Below, piece after piece: positions 24,911 through 35,499 of a stretch of 64,000 nt of DNA (positions are counted from its first letter, which is position 1; every line of letters starts with the position of its first letter). The notes beneath the pieces were generated by a model. The model had not been told where the DNA came from. It was given only the letters and a program-made list of their open reading frames with translations, and ran no database searches. Source of the stretch: Paraspadella gotoi (Eukaryota; Chaetognatha); contig CM119270.1 in NCBI GenBank assembly GCA_051294375.1, positions 1,772,091 to 1,836,090 on the forward strand, given 5' to 3'. A program made the position numbers and the translations under genes.

Positions 24911-25125
24911 AAGTCACTTTTCGGTCGGTCGGTCCGTCGGTCGTTATGTCTCTCCGTCGGTCTGTCCCACTTACGTTAAAAACGCTTATAACTTGCCTTT
25001 AGTTTGTTGCTCATTTGTTAAAAATAAAATCTAAGCAACTACTGGCGCCGCTTTGTTTTTAAAGAAAAGATAAGTAAAAAAAAAAGTAATACGGCGCAAC
25101 ACCTTGGAAAAACCGTTCCTTGTTT
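24911..25125 (+). repeat. CGGT-type dispersed element, copy C1
   Basis: AAGTCACTTTTCGGTCGGTC, then GTCTGTCCCACTTACGTTAA, TTGTTGCTCATTTGTTA, ACTGGCGCCG and ACGGCGCAACACCTTGG in order. Related copies: 40242-40628 (minus), 44700-45060 (plus), 46402-46684 (minus). Confidence 0.75.
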
Positions 25126-25204
25126 TAGTCACATTAAAATATTCAATTTTTCAAAGAATCTTGACGTTACGACGCCTTGAACGCCCGACCACGTAGGCAT
25201 GGAG

Positions 25205-25320
25205 TCTAAGGACACTCCAGAGACGACGACGACAAACGCAAGAACGACAACAACAACGACGACGAGGACGACGACGACGACAACAACGACGAGGACGGAA
25301 ACGATGGCGTCGCAGAAACG
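25205..25320 (+). repeat. (ACG/AAC)n triplet tract
   Basis: Mixed GAC, AAC and GAGGAC triplets; open frames on both strands are repeat-derived. Confidence 0.85.
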
Positions 25321-25369
25321 ACCTCGTTGCAAGAAAATATATGCGATTCCATTTCCAGTTCGGAGAGAA

Positions 25370-25555
25370 GATGGCGTCCATGCCATCTCAACGATTGCGT
25401 CGATGCCATCTCAAAATTGCGTGGAAGGCATTTCACGATGGTGTCTATGTTATCTCACTCAAAAATGAAAAAAAAATGGTAAAATGGCATCGATGCCATC
25501 TCACGATGGCGTTCATGCCATCTCAACGTAGGCGTCGATGCCATTTTACCATTTT
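25370..25555 (+). repeat. GATGCCATCTCA minisatellite
   Basis: About seven degenerate 22-26 base units containing GATGGCGTCNATGCCATCTC; the middle (25440-25480) is interrupted by GAAAAAAAAATGG. Confidence 0.75.
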
Positions 25556-25599
25556 TTTCCATTTTCGAGGCGCAACCAAGTATTTTTTCGGGGTGGGGG

Positions 25600-26007
25600 G
25601 GGGGGGCGGTAGGGAGTGAACAAGGAACAAGTTTTTTTTTCTTCTTTTTCTTGAGAAGATAAAATGAGATTCGAATTTTTTTCTTCTTTTTTTTTCGGTC
25701 AGAAATTCTGTTGAAATTTTCTTTTTTTCGGTTAAAAATTCCCGAAAATCTCAGACGCTGGACTTTGAAACAAAATCACTGAGGGCACCTCGCGATCTCT
25801 TAATAATTAAAATCTTTACTTGAATGATCGATTCTTAAATTGAATTTTTTTAATACAAAGTTTTAAATAGTTTAGGTTCGTTTTCATTCATCTATATTTA
25901 TTTTGTTTTTAAAAAAATAAAATAGGAATTAACTCAATGAAATTCACAGTTTGCAGGATTTCTAAACGAACGTGTGGTTTTGAGGCTTTAAGCAGCTTTG
26001 TCCCTAC

Positions 26008-26073
<66 letters not shown>

Positions 26074-26450
26074 GCATTTCGAGTTCCACGATTCTTTCGC
26101 ATAAATTTCAGTCAACTGAGATGAAAAAAAGAGTTTCGTTAATAAACTCGACGGCCGCTAGGGAAAAAAATATCGCAAACTCGTGTTGCTATTTTGTCTA
26201 AAGAGCAGTTTACAGCTTGTAAAACGATTTGGTAAAATAAGCAGTGCAACGAAATCTGCAGTAGTGTGGGACTCCAAGTACTTCTGTACCAAAATTAATC
26301 GCGCAATGTCTCCGGGAAATATTAATATTGATATTAACGTAATCGCATTATCAGCAATTAAGTTGGTAAAATAATATTACCAAATAATGGTAAAGGGAGG
26401 TCTGAAAAACTGCGCTCTTGAAGAAAAAACTTAAAGAATAAAACTAAAGA
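25600..26450. other. No gene recognised
   Basis: AT-rich, with TTCTTTTTTTTTCGGT words at 25630-25735 and (TC)n at 26011-26071. Short frames only. Confidence 0.5.
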
Positions 26451-26454
26451 AAAA

Positions 26455-26538
<84 letters not shown>

Positions 26539-26640
26539 GAGAAAGAAAGAAAGAAAGAAAGAAAAAAATAAAGAAAGTAAGAAAGAAAGAAAGAAAAAAA
26601 GAATGAAAGAAAAAGAAAGAAAGAAAGAAAAAGAGAAAAA
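26450..26640 (+). repeat. (AAAG)n microsatellite
   Basis: Long, nearly pure at 26453-26560, then degenerate. Confidence 0.95.
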
Positions 26641-26904
26641 AAGTAATAGAAAAAAAATTTGAGCTCATCTTTATATGCAATATTCAAGAAATGGAAATTG
26701 TTATCTGGGAAAACTTGTAAAAGTAATGTTCCAAAGTGTTTTTTATTCATTGTTTTTTTATTTATCCTATGTATTTTATTCATATTATAAATTAGAGAAC
26801 TTTTTTTTGAGCTTTTATCTGAAATTATTCGACTTTAAAAAGTTGAAATTATTTTTTTTTTGTCAAATATAGAAAATTTAAGGAAAGAGGAGTATTAATA
26901 AAAA

Positions 26905-26923
26905 TACGAAAGAGAGAGAGAAC

Positions 26924-26993
<70 letters not shown>

Positions 26994-27012
26994 AGAGAGA
27001 GAGAGAGAGAAA
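26905..27012 (+). repeat. (GA)n microsatellite
   Basis: Imperfect; non-coding. Confidence 0.9.
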
Positions 27013-27359
27013 AGCAAGAAAAGAAACAACACTAAGAGAAAACTCTTCCTCTTTCCTCCGATTAAAATTCTCTCCATCGAAGTCATTCGAAATGGAAAAA
27101 GAAAAAAAAGAAAGAAAAACGAAAAAAAAAGAAAAAAGAATATGAAAAATGGAGAATGGATCGTGAGAAAATATTGAAGAGCGAAATATTAAAAACGGGG
27201 GCTCTCTTTTCCTAGAGTGCCCGATTTCTGTTCGTTTATTCAAGAATTTAATTTTAACTTAAATATCTGATTGTTAGATATCGTTATTTCCTTTCGTTTC
27301 GTTGTGTTTGGATGATAAGAGACGTTTTAAATTGAATTTAAATTAAATATCTAAATTAA

Positions 27360-27495
27360 ATATTATTTTAAACTCATATCCTTAACTCTAATTGTCCTAA
27401 TTACAAACCTGTGATCTTTATTCCGAACTTAATCTCTAACCTTAATCTTTAACGAATTAAAGATAAAAAGGGACGTTCTGGGAAAATGAGGGTAA
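27360..27495 (+). repeat. Telomere-like family, copy T1
   Basis: Degenerate CCTTAACTCTAATTGTCCTA words end in AAAGATAAAAAGGGACGTTC then TGGGAAAATGAGG (27459-27491). The same end-module follows the tracts at 49082-49690, 56400-56640 and, reversed, 57763-57905. Confidence 0.7.
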
Positions 27496-27499
27496 AAAA

Positions 27500-28380
27500 A
27501 GGAAGGGAAAGGAACCGAGATCAAAAACGGATTAAATATAAGAAGAGGACGATGACAATGGAAAAGCCCAAAGAATAAACACGGATTTCTCACGTTACGA
27601 TCGAGGGCTGCCGGTCGTCATAGCGACGAAAGTAAACACGAAACTGTTCATTTGTTTGATCGATCGTTTGAAAACGAGGCTCGTTTGATTGCGGGCGGGA
27701 AGGATTTTCATTGGAGGAGGGAGGGTATGGGAAAGAAGGAAGAGAAGACAGAAAGGGAAGGAAGAGGGGGAGAGAGAATTATGAAATATATAAAAAAAAA
27801 AGGTTTAAAAATAAAAATGAGGAATAATTAACGAGTTAGTTTGTCATTTTATCAAAAAATTAGTAATTATGAAGTAACCGTCGCTTCAAATTATATAAAA
27901 GTAAAAAAAAATCCATGGCAGAGTAAAGATATTTTTTTTCTTTTTTCTTTTTTCTTTCAACTTTCTTTTTTTCTCCCCAAAAAACCAAAAACGCAAATCT
28001 TGTTTTCTCAAATCGATCGGAAAACGACGACGACGACGACGACGACGACGACGTACACTTTAAGATCTAAATCCCTCTTCTCTCTTCACAAGTCATGCAA
28101 AAAAAAAACACGAATACATTGTTAGAAATTTTTTTTACTCGTGAAATTTACCCTTTTCGTTTTATGCCTTTGGCCTTGTAACAAGGGGAGCAGATAAAGT
28201 TATTGAATTATCTATTAATTAATCATTTAAGTTAATTTAAAACTTATATTAATTCCAACTTTTGTTAACCAAAATCTGGTGAAAACAAAAAAAAAAAAAT
28301 CGGTCGCTCGTGTAACGAGAGTTTCTCGTAAAACGAAGATGCGAAGTCATTTATTTGATCGTTTTGCTTTAATCCTCGTC
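27500..28380. other. No gene recognised
   Basis: Purine-rich and AT-rich sequence with (GAC)n at 28025-28053. Nothing coding-like. Confidence 0.5.
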
Positions 28381-28384
28381 AGCT

Positions 28385-28995
28385 TTTCTCTCTCTCACTT
28401 CTCCTCTCTCTCTCTCTCTCTACTCTCTGTCTCTCTCCTGCTCTCTCTCTCTCCCCTCTCTCTCTTCTCTCTCATCTCTCTCTCTCTCTCTCTCCTCTCT
28501 CTCGTCTCCTCTCTCTCTCTCTCTATCCACGTGCCACATTTGTCGTTTTGTTTGCCCCTTGTTTTTTCTGTTTCGGCACCAGTGAGCGCTTCTGAAAAAG
28601 CCAAACGACGCCTTTTATAGGTCTTTTAAGTCGAATCGTTTTAAACCAGTTAACTTTTCTTCCTTCTTTTTTTTCGACGACGACGACAACGATGGGTAAT
28701 TTGTGACGGAAATTTAGAAAGAAAGAGAGACAAAAGAGAGAGAGAGAGAGAGAGAGACGAGAGAGAAGAGAAGAAGAGAGAGAGATGAAGAGCAGAGAGA
28801 GAGAGAGAGAGAGATATGAGGAGAAATGAAGGAGAAAAAAAAAAGATAAAAGGATTAGGGAAACACGTGAGAGAGAGTTGTTTGTGTCAATCGAGACCTG
28901 TTATCTGATGCTAAAAAAAAACCTAAAAGGAGAGAGAGGAGAGAGAGAGAGAGAGAGAGGAGAAGAGAGAGAGAGGAGAGAGAGAGAGATGAGAG

Positions 28996-29035
<40 letters not shown>
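28385..29035. repeat. (TC)n then (GA)n microsatellites
   Basis: (TC)n at 28385-28525; three imperfect (GA)n tracts between 28720 and 29035, with unique sequence between. Confidence 0.9.
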
Positions 29036-29039
<4 letters not shown>

Positions 29040-29217
29040 TAAAGTCATGCCGATAAAGAACCTCTCTCTCTGATCTCAGCTAAGTTATTATTATTGAATA
29101 TTAAATAGTAAATTTTTAAATTTTCATTTTTATTTGCCAGTTTTATGACAATTTAATTCACAATTACGAAAATACACATAAATGTATTGTGACAATGGAA
29201 AAGTATGATCAGTAGTT

Positions 29218-29223
29218 TTTATT
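29218..29223 (-). promoter_or_regulatory. Candidate polyadenylation signal of PLB1-like gene
   Basis: AATAAA on the minus strand about 150 bases past the stop codon of exon G. The surrounding sequence is AT-rich, so a chance match is possible. Confidence 0.4.
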
Positions 29224-29373
29224 TAATAAGGTAAAGACAAATCTCCGGATTTTAAAAAGTTAAAAAATAAAAAAACAAATTAATCTAAGGCCAATTTTTT
29301 AAATCTCTTTTCGTTTGATATTTTTTTTTCTCATTTGATTCAAGTAAAATCTGCAGATTAAAACTAAAAAAAA

Positions 29374-29930
29374 TTAATCTGGAGAAAATCCGGCGTTGTC
29401 TTGGCCGCCGCTGTCGCCGCCGCTGACGCCGCCGCTGTCGCCGCCGCTGACGCCGCCGCTGACGCCGCCGCTGACGCCGCCGCTGACGCCGACCCTGTTG
29501 CAGCTGTCTACGGCGTCGTCCCATCCAACGCAGCCACCAGCGCCGCTGTCGAGGTTGCTGTCATCGCTAACGGCACCGACAACGCCGATATCTCCGCCGA
29601 CAACGCCGCTATCGCCGCCAATAACGCCGCTATCGCCGCCGACAACGCCGTCGCCGTCGGCGACGGCCCAACCTCCGATCTCCGTCTCGAACGTGTCGTC
29701 GTTGTTGTCGTTGTTGTTGTCGTCATCCTCGTCGACGATCTTACGTTTTCTCGCTTTCATGACGCCGACGACAGTAGCGACGACGACGACGACGACGACG
29801 AAACACAAAAAGCCCAACATCGTCCCTTTGATCCAAATCGGGAGGCGGGAAAAGGGAGTGGAGGGTGGAAGAGTTGTGGGCGAGGGAGTGGGCGAGGATG
29901 TGGGGCCGATTGTGGGGAAAATAGGGGGAG
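29374..29930 (-). CDS. PLB1: PLB1-like terminal exon G: stalk, transmembrane helix, cytosolic tail
   Basis: The acceptor is a long pyrimidine tract ending CGCTTCCAG; phase 1 agrees with exon F. The first 30 residues are rich in Pro, Ser and Thr (PTSSPTPSPTTLPPSTP), a typical O-glycosylated stalk. MLGFLCFVVVVVVVATVVGV is a transmembrane helix followed by KARKRK as stop-transfer. The acidic Asn/Asp tail and (GGVS/GGDS) repeats are lineage-specific, encoded by GCC/GTC-type triplets on the other strand. Stop codon at 29374-29376. The Val run is encoded by a (GTC)n tract, so its length may vary. The exon rests on topology and phase rather than sequence homology. Confidence 0.65.
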
Positions 29931-30698
29931 CTGGAAGCGGGAGAGAGAGAGAGAGCGAGAGGAAGAAATATGAAAAAAACGGGTTGATGAATTATTCGTG
30001 ACGTTTATGTGACAATAACTGGAAAAATAAGCAATGATGGAATCAAATTGGGGGAACATAAATTCGCGGGGAGTTATTGAGATGTAAAAGAAAAGGGGAG
30101 GAGGAGGAAAGAAGAAAGAAAAAAGGAAAGTAAAAAGAGAGAAGGAGAAGAAGAGAAGAAGAGTAAAAGATAAATAATAAAAGAGAAATTAAAAGAGAAT
30201 TAGAAAAGAAAGAAAAAGATTTAAAAAAAAAATTAATGAAGAAGAAAAAAAAAGTTTTGGAAAAAAGATTGATAAAAGCGAGAAAGTAATATACGGGAAA
30301 TACATATTAGTAATTAGTAATTAGTCGCAAAAAAGAGAAAAGGGAAAGAAATGTTTTGTCTCTGATCTCATTGTTAAACTCATTTTCTCTTGAGAGAATC
30401 AAGAAGCCTTAGATTTCTCCTTTTCCATTATAACAAGTCTAATGGATGAGTCAAATCATTTTCCAATTTCAATTCATTGTACATTCTACTAACACGATTT
30501 TTACCAAAGTATTTCGATTTCTATTTATCTCTCTCTCTCTCTCTCTCTCTCTCTTATATTCTATCTCGTCTCATCTCTCTCACTCTCTCTCTCTTCTTCC
30601 ACCTCTGGTTCAAGAGGAGCAACTCCCAAGAGGCGAATGCGCTAACAAACGGCGGAGTTTCCCTTTCCGGTTTAAAAGTTCCCTCTGAAACGAGGGGG

Positions 30699-30778
<80 letters not shown>

Positions 30779-30791
30779 AAGAAGAAGAGAA

Positions 30792-30823
<32 letters not shown>

Positions 30824-30996
30824 TAGAGAGGACGTGTCGGAAAACAAAATTCAAAGAATTTATATTTCAGAAGATTCTCATTTGTTTCTCATAATAAATG
30901 AATTGAGAGATAAAAACAAAAGGATGGTCATAAAAATAAAATATGCAGATGGATAGAAAGGAAAAAAGAAAGAGAAATTATTATCAAGAGAAAGAG

Positions 30997-31087
<91 letters not shown>

Positions 31088-33211
31088 AATACAACAAGAA
31101 ATTAACCAAGTAAAATACTGTGAGAGAGTATTGAAAGCTTGTATGTATGTAATTATCTTTTAAGTGTGATGGAGGCCTTGAACCTCCATAGCCTGTCCAA
31201 GATAGCTTGTTTTTTAAATGAATGTATAATTACATATTGGTAGTCCAAATTTCATACAGAAGCTACGCACTTAAATTCTAAATTTTACCTGGTCTTAAAA
31301 ATAAATTCCTCAACTTCAAATCTCTATCCACGAAGGGCACGCCCTCTTCTTCATTACCTTCGAAAACCTCCACAGCACTTTCTTCTCCAGCTCCTACTCC
31401 AGCCTCTCTCCCAGCTCCTTTTCCAGCTCCATCCTCAACTACATCAACCTTCATCTCTCTTCCATTTCGTTTCGTCTTCACGAAAGGATTTTCTTCCGTT
31501 GGACATTTGATCGTCAACGCGTCTTCCCAAGTCGTCGCTTTGTGACCCACGTCCTGAATAATTGATTTTATCAGTGTCATCGCCATGATTATTATCGTTA
31601 TAATCATTATCATCATTATTACATTCTGCGTCATTATCGTTATGAAATTATCATCTTCATTAAATCGTTTTTATCATCATATAAATTTTATATTCATCAT
31701 TATCATCATAGTTTTTGTCATCATCCCAAACCAACCAACCCAATCCCAAAAACCTCAAATAAATTGTTCCACAACGCGGCGGCCGCAATGGTTTGTCCAA
31801 CGGCCGACAGATGGAAGCAGTCTGGCGCGAAGAAAGAAGGATCGACTTTTCCTCCTGGATCTTGCGGCGGCGTCGATTCTCGAAGGAAAGGCTGGACGAC
31901 GAGTGCGAAGTCTGGACGAGAGAATCGAGGGTCGTCGGCGAAGGCGTCGAGAGTCGCGATGAAGGATGAGCGGAGTGCTGCGTGGGCGGAAGGGTTGTGG
32001 ATTAGAGAGGGGGGGAAAGGTGTGGGTTGGAGGAGGTTGTGGGCGGGAGTAGTTTTTAAAAGTTGCGTCTTGTAGAAAACATAACACTTTCTACCCACTA
32101 CTATGTGTGGATAAGGCGCTAAGTGGGGCTGAAAATGACTATCCGCAACTTCTTCAACCCCTCTAGCAGCCATGGAACGGGTCCTGGGCTTGGAACCAGG
32201 CTTAAGGGTTTTTCACGCCCCCAAGGCGTCTTACGGCCGTCCTCACGCTTCCCGCAGGGTAGGTACCGGGTTGGGATTGAACCCGGTACCTAGTGGTCAA
32301 TGAGCCACCGGGTCACGATTGAAGGTGTCATGCTTAATAAGCATTGCTTATAGGCAGGGTGAACTTAGGCAATGCCCGACTACATATGTACTCCCCCCAC
32401 AAATCTTTCCACAAAACCGTCGACCCTTATCGCACAAAACTCTTTCTACCCTCAACTTATACCCACCACAACTCTTTCTAACCACAAATATTTCTCAACC
32501 TCAACTTTTTCACCACACAATTTTTGCGGCTCTTTCCGAACCGCCCCAACTTTCTACCCACGACGCTTTCCAAACCGTCGACCCTTAGCAAACTAACCCT
32601 GTCCCTCCTCGAAATTCCCGCTGCCAAAGGCCAGCTGCGGGCATTCGTAGAGATGCAGGGCTTCGCAGACGAGACCGAGGTTGAGGCTTCGGACGAGAGG
32701 AACGTCGAAAGGATCCACGAGGTTGACGAGAAGTCGAGGGATTGAAGAGAGAGTCGAGAGGGCGAGTTCGAGGTTGCGACGGAAGGCCGTCGCGGAATAG
32801 CGGGACCTGGAGAAAGAGGAAAGAGAGAGAGAGGGGGGGAGAGAGAGAGAGAGAGAGTGAGAGAGTGAGAGAGAGAGGGTGGGGGAGTTGAAGCAAGGGA
32901 GGAGTTAAGCTCCGCCATTTTGTTGTACAACCATTATTAAAAAATTATCCATTAATATTTAATGAATCGTTAAATCATTTTTTTTAGAAATTTCGGACTT
33001 TCTTAATTTTTGTTTTCAATTTTTTATCGTTTTGCTCAATTGTTTTTTTGTTTTTTTTAAATTAAATCGATGTTGTTTCTGTTTTTTTTTGTTCTGTTAT
33101 ATATCGATTATAGGATTGTTGTTTTCTTATTTATTCTTATTATTTTTGTGGCTGATGCTGTTATTGTTATTATTGAAGTGGTTGCTGTCATGTCTGTCAT
33201 CATCATCATCG

Positions 33212-33252
<41 letters not shown>

Positions 33253-33286
33253 GTCGTCTCTAACGTCATCGTCGTCATCATCGTCG

Positions 33287-33317
<31 letters not shown>

Positions 33318-34335
33318 CTTCCTCACCTATCTCCAAAATAGTCGCAGAGGTCATTGTTCCCAATGAGAATCGTGACCATCTTCCAATCTTTCTCAAAATC
33401 GATTTCCTTCAAAGTCTTTAACTTCTCAACCAACTGTTGGGCCTGTCCGGGCATGTCCTCTGCGTGAGCGCCTGGCACTGCCAGGTTGAGATGGGCGCCT
33501 GATGGAGGGTAGGGGGAGAGAAAGAGAGAGATTAAAGACATCAGAAACAATATCAGCAACAAAAAAGACAGTAACAACAGAAAAGATTACAACAGCAAAA
33601 ACAATATAGAAAATAGGTACGACTGAAGCAACAACATCATAAAAAACAAAAACAATGACAACAACAACGACGACCACAACAAAAACAATATGAACAACAT
33701 AACTATAAAAACAACAACTGTCAAAACTGTCAAAAACAACATTAACAAACAACAATAACAGCACCAATGAAAACAGTATTAAAAACAACAACAACAACAG
33801 TCCCGCTCCTTTATCCCTTCACCCTTATTGGGCAGAAGTATCTGCAATTGTTGCGACGTAGAGAATCCCTTCAAGTCAGGATTGTATTGCCTCAACACGT
33901 TGGGCAAAGTGAAGACGCTCTCGAGCGACTTTTGACCTCCGATGCTCCAAGACCAACCACGGTAGACAATGAGGAGACCAAAAGGGGTCTTGGCCCGAAT
34001 GCCCGTGCCTGCAGTGATGGAGAAAGAGGAGGTGGGTGATGGAGTTATTTTTGATGGTGCTGTTGTTGATAAAATTGTTTCTTTTGCTGGTGATGTTGTT
34101 CAAGTTATGGCTCAAGTTGTTGTTCACGTTGTTGGACTGGATGTTTTTATCGCTAATGTTGAAGTTATAGTTGATAATTCTAATGTTTACTTGTTTTTAG
34201 TTTTATTGTTCATGTCATTGACGTCGTTGTTATTTAGGGAAGTAAATGTAAGGATCTCCCTGGTCTCTTTAGTTTAGAGACTTAAGAATTTTGAGGTCAG
34301 AATGTTTCGACTTTTGAGAGTTGTAGTCGTCTTCA

Positions 34336-34375
<40 letters not shown>

Positions 34376-34449
34376 CGTTCCCGTGGGTAAATTTCTCATA
34401 CGCGACGACGAAAGCTTCATTCCAAGATGGCGCTGGTTATGTTGTGGTA

Positions 34450-34488
<39 letters not shown>

Positions 34489-34569
34489 TTTGTTGGAAAA
34501 CTGTTTGAAGTCAAAGTTAAGGTTTAAGCTGAAAGAGTTGTTTTCTCATCAATCAAGAGATACAATCTC

Positions 34570-34603
<34 letters not shown>

Positions 34604-35227
34604 GCCCTCAGTTATAAATTCGAAATTGGAAATTCAGCAAAGCGCGACGCAAATTTCGAGCGAATGACTTCCTGATGACGTCACGAGCTACAGTCAAAGT
34701 CGTTTCGAAAAATTGTCGGATTTCGTAGAAGTTTGTCGGTCTGTCTATTGCGTTCTGGGAGCTGTCTGTACTTAAATTTGTTGTCTCTCTATTATTTCGT
34801 CTGTCTGTCCGTTTTTCCGTCTTTCTGTCTGTCGGTTTTTTTGTTTTGGTTTCATTCGTTTGTCTCTCTGTCTGNNNNNNNNNNNNNNNNNNNNNNNNNN
34901 NNNNNNNNNNNNNNNNNNNNNNNNNNNNNNNNNNNNNNNNNNNNNNNNNNNNNNNNNNNNNNNNNNNNNNNNNNNNNNNNNNNNNNNNNNNNNNNNNNNN
35001 NNNNNNNNNNNNNNNNNNNNNNNNNNNNNNNNNNNNNNNNNNNNNNNNNNNNNNNNNNNNNNNNNNNNNNNNNNNNNNNNNNNNNNNNNNNNNNNNNNNN
35101 NNNNNNNCCGCCGTGATAGAGTCCCCCATAGCGGCGACGACTTTGAAGTCACCCGGGCGAAGTTTGTCGACAGAGTCGGGCGTCGATGACGACGGAGGAA
35201 TGAGTCGACAGGGGAAGGCGGGGGCCA
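29374..35227 (-). CDS. PLB1: Phospholipase B1-like membrane-anchored SGNH hydrolase, 3' part of gene (7 exons)
   Basis: Seven exons (35227-35108, 34008-33823, 33498-33327, 32806-32598, 31977-31754, 31553-31289, 29930-29374) give about 576 residues. SGNH blocks seen: GDSITAG (Ser about residue 36), NLAVPGA (Gly 111), LIGNNDLC (Asn 150) and APDCFH (Asp 281, His 284). PLB1-type landmarks are LRPGDFKVVAAMGDS, YRGWSWSIGG, FEKDWKMVTILIG, RPDFALVVQPF and ALWNN. Known PLB1 proteins hydrolyse phospholipid and lysophospholipid acyl esters at the cell surface and carry several tandem repeats; only the last repeat is visible here. A Ser/Thr/Pro stalk, one transmembrane helix (about 429-448) and KARKRK imply a type I membrane protein. 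All introns are phase-consistent and GT-AG where visible; the first donor lies in the gap at 34875-35107. N-terminal exons and signal peptide were not found. Assignment to the family is firm; which paralogue is not known. Confidence 0.9.
30010..31110. other. PLB1-like intron: simple repeats
   Basis: (TC)n at 30529-30596, (GA)n at 30701-30830, (AAAG)n at 31001-31088. Otherwise AT- or purine-rich. Confidence 0.7.
31117..31240 (+). repeat. GATAGCTTATTTA-type repeat, copy D3
   Basis: CTGTGAGAGAGTATTGAAAG, ATGTAATTATCTTTTAAGTG, GAGGCCTTGAACCTCC, CAAGATAGCTTGTTTTTTAA. Lies in the last PLB1-like intron. Confidence 0.65.
31289..31553 (-). CDS. PLB1: PLB1-like exon F: post-catalytic linker
   Basis: Acceptor ..TTATTCAG; donor CCAG|GTAAAA. 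It begins DVGHKATTWEDALTIKCPTE then ENPFVKTKRN, equivalent to the PVG.KT....I.CP....PFL.T..NS linker after each PLB1 repeat. The rest is acidic and Gly/Ala-rich (GAGKGAGREAGVGAGEES, FEGNEEEG). Reading through the donor reaches a stop within three codons (31278-31280), so a short non-membrane form ending RPGKI is conceivable; the splice to exon G is preferred. Confidence 0.82.
31754..31977 (-). CDS. PLB1: PLB1-like exon E: catalytic Asp-His block V
   Basis: Acceptor ..CCCACGCAG; donor TTTGAG|GTTTTT. The 74 codons include PRFSRPDFALVVQPFLREST and DPSFFAPDCFHLSAVGQTIA, then ALWNNLFE. DCFH supplies the Asp-His pair of the SGNH triad. The match to PLB1 (DFAVVVQPF.., FF..DCFHFS..GH, ALWNNMLEP) is unmistakable. 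Confidence 0.94.
32102..32390 (-). repeat. tRNA-derived SINE-like element, independent copy
   Basis: Begins ATGTGTGGATAAGGCGCTAA and ends ATGCCCGACTACATATGTA, like the element at 1-285, but with an internal rearrangement around 32298-32345. It lies in the intron between PLB1-like exons D and E. Confidence 0.65.
32598..32806 (-). CDS. PLB1: PLB1-like exon D
   Basis: The acceptor follows a strong pyrimidine tract (TTTCCTCTTTCTCCAG); donor CAGG|GTTAGT. The frame SRYSATAFRRNLELALSTLS then IPRLLVNLVDPFDVPLVRSL matches the YS..NF...L..AL..L....PR.LVNLV region of PLB1. The correct frame is not the longest open frame here; it is fixed by the phase of exons C and E. ECPQLAFGSGNFEEGQ leads into the next exon. 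Confidence 0.88.
33190..33318 (+). repeat. (CAT/CGT)n triplet repeat
   Basis: ATCATC and GTCGTC triplets in the intron after PLB1-like exon C. Confidence 0.9.
33327..33498 (-). CDS. PLB1: PLB1-like exon C: SGNH blocks II and III
   Basis: Acceptor ..CCATCAG; donor GATAG|GTGAGG. It encodes NLAVPGAHAEDMPGQA (block II Gly, with the AEDM motif typical of PLB1), then DFEKDWKMVTILIGNNDLCD, holding block III GNND with the oxyanion-hole Asn. Phases 1 and 2 match the neighbouring exons exactly. A (GAT/GTC)n microsatellite lies just downstream in the intron. Confidence 0.92.
33823..34008 (-). CDS. PLB1: PLB1-like exon B
   Basis: Acceptor ..CACTGCAG at 34009-34016; donor AAGG|GTGAAG. The 61 whole codons include YRGWSWSIGGQKSLESVFTL and PNVLRQYNPDLKGFSTS, matching the WRGLSWSIGGDGNLE..TLPNIL..FNP region of PLB1. 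Start phase and end phase fit exons A and C. The final segment QQLQILLPNK is poorly conserved, so the exact donor is a little uncertain. Confidence 0.88.
34335..34488 (+). repeat. Two (GTC)n microsatellites
   Basis: 34335-34373 and 34449-34488, pure, in the intron between PLB1-like exons A and B. Confidence 0.9.
35108..35227 (-). CDS. PLB1: PLB1-like exon A: catalytic serine block I
   Basis: After a CTTACCAG acceptor, two bases complete a codon and 39 codons follow, including PDSVDKLRPGDFKVVAAMGD and then SITA. The nucleophile serine codon is at 35118-35120. The exon reaches the gap edge with one base (G) of a split codon left. Joined to the GC that opens the next exon this makes Gly, giving SITAGTGIRAK, which fits the SLTAGNGIGSK-like pattern of PLB1. 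The donor must therefore lie just inside the gap at 34875-35107. The acceptor coincides with the inner edge of the large inverted repeat. Confidence 0.88.
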
Positions 35228-35499
35228 CTGGTAAGATGAGAGGGATTCCAGTGAATTTGAAGAAGAGGGGATCAAAGGTGACATTTTTTAATTTGGTAAG
35301 AAACAAGACGTTGGGTGTTGATTAGGAATTGGCTAAATAATTAAAAGATAAATGACATTTACTTCCTTTTTTTTTTCTTTCGCTTCGTTGCATTCGAGGA
35401 AGACGAAAAAGTCAGTTTTTATTTTTTTTATTTTCACAAAATTTGCGTCATGATCTGTCTCCAACCTCCCCGCCCTCGAATAAGTGGGCTATAGTGAAA

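Noticed and set aside
33032-33421. Ser- and Ile-run open frames
   Set aside because: ATC/GTC triplet repeat in the PLB1-like intron, partly overlapping exon C on the other strand.
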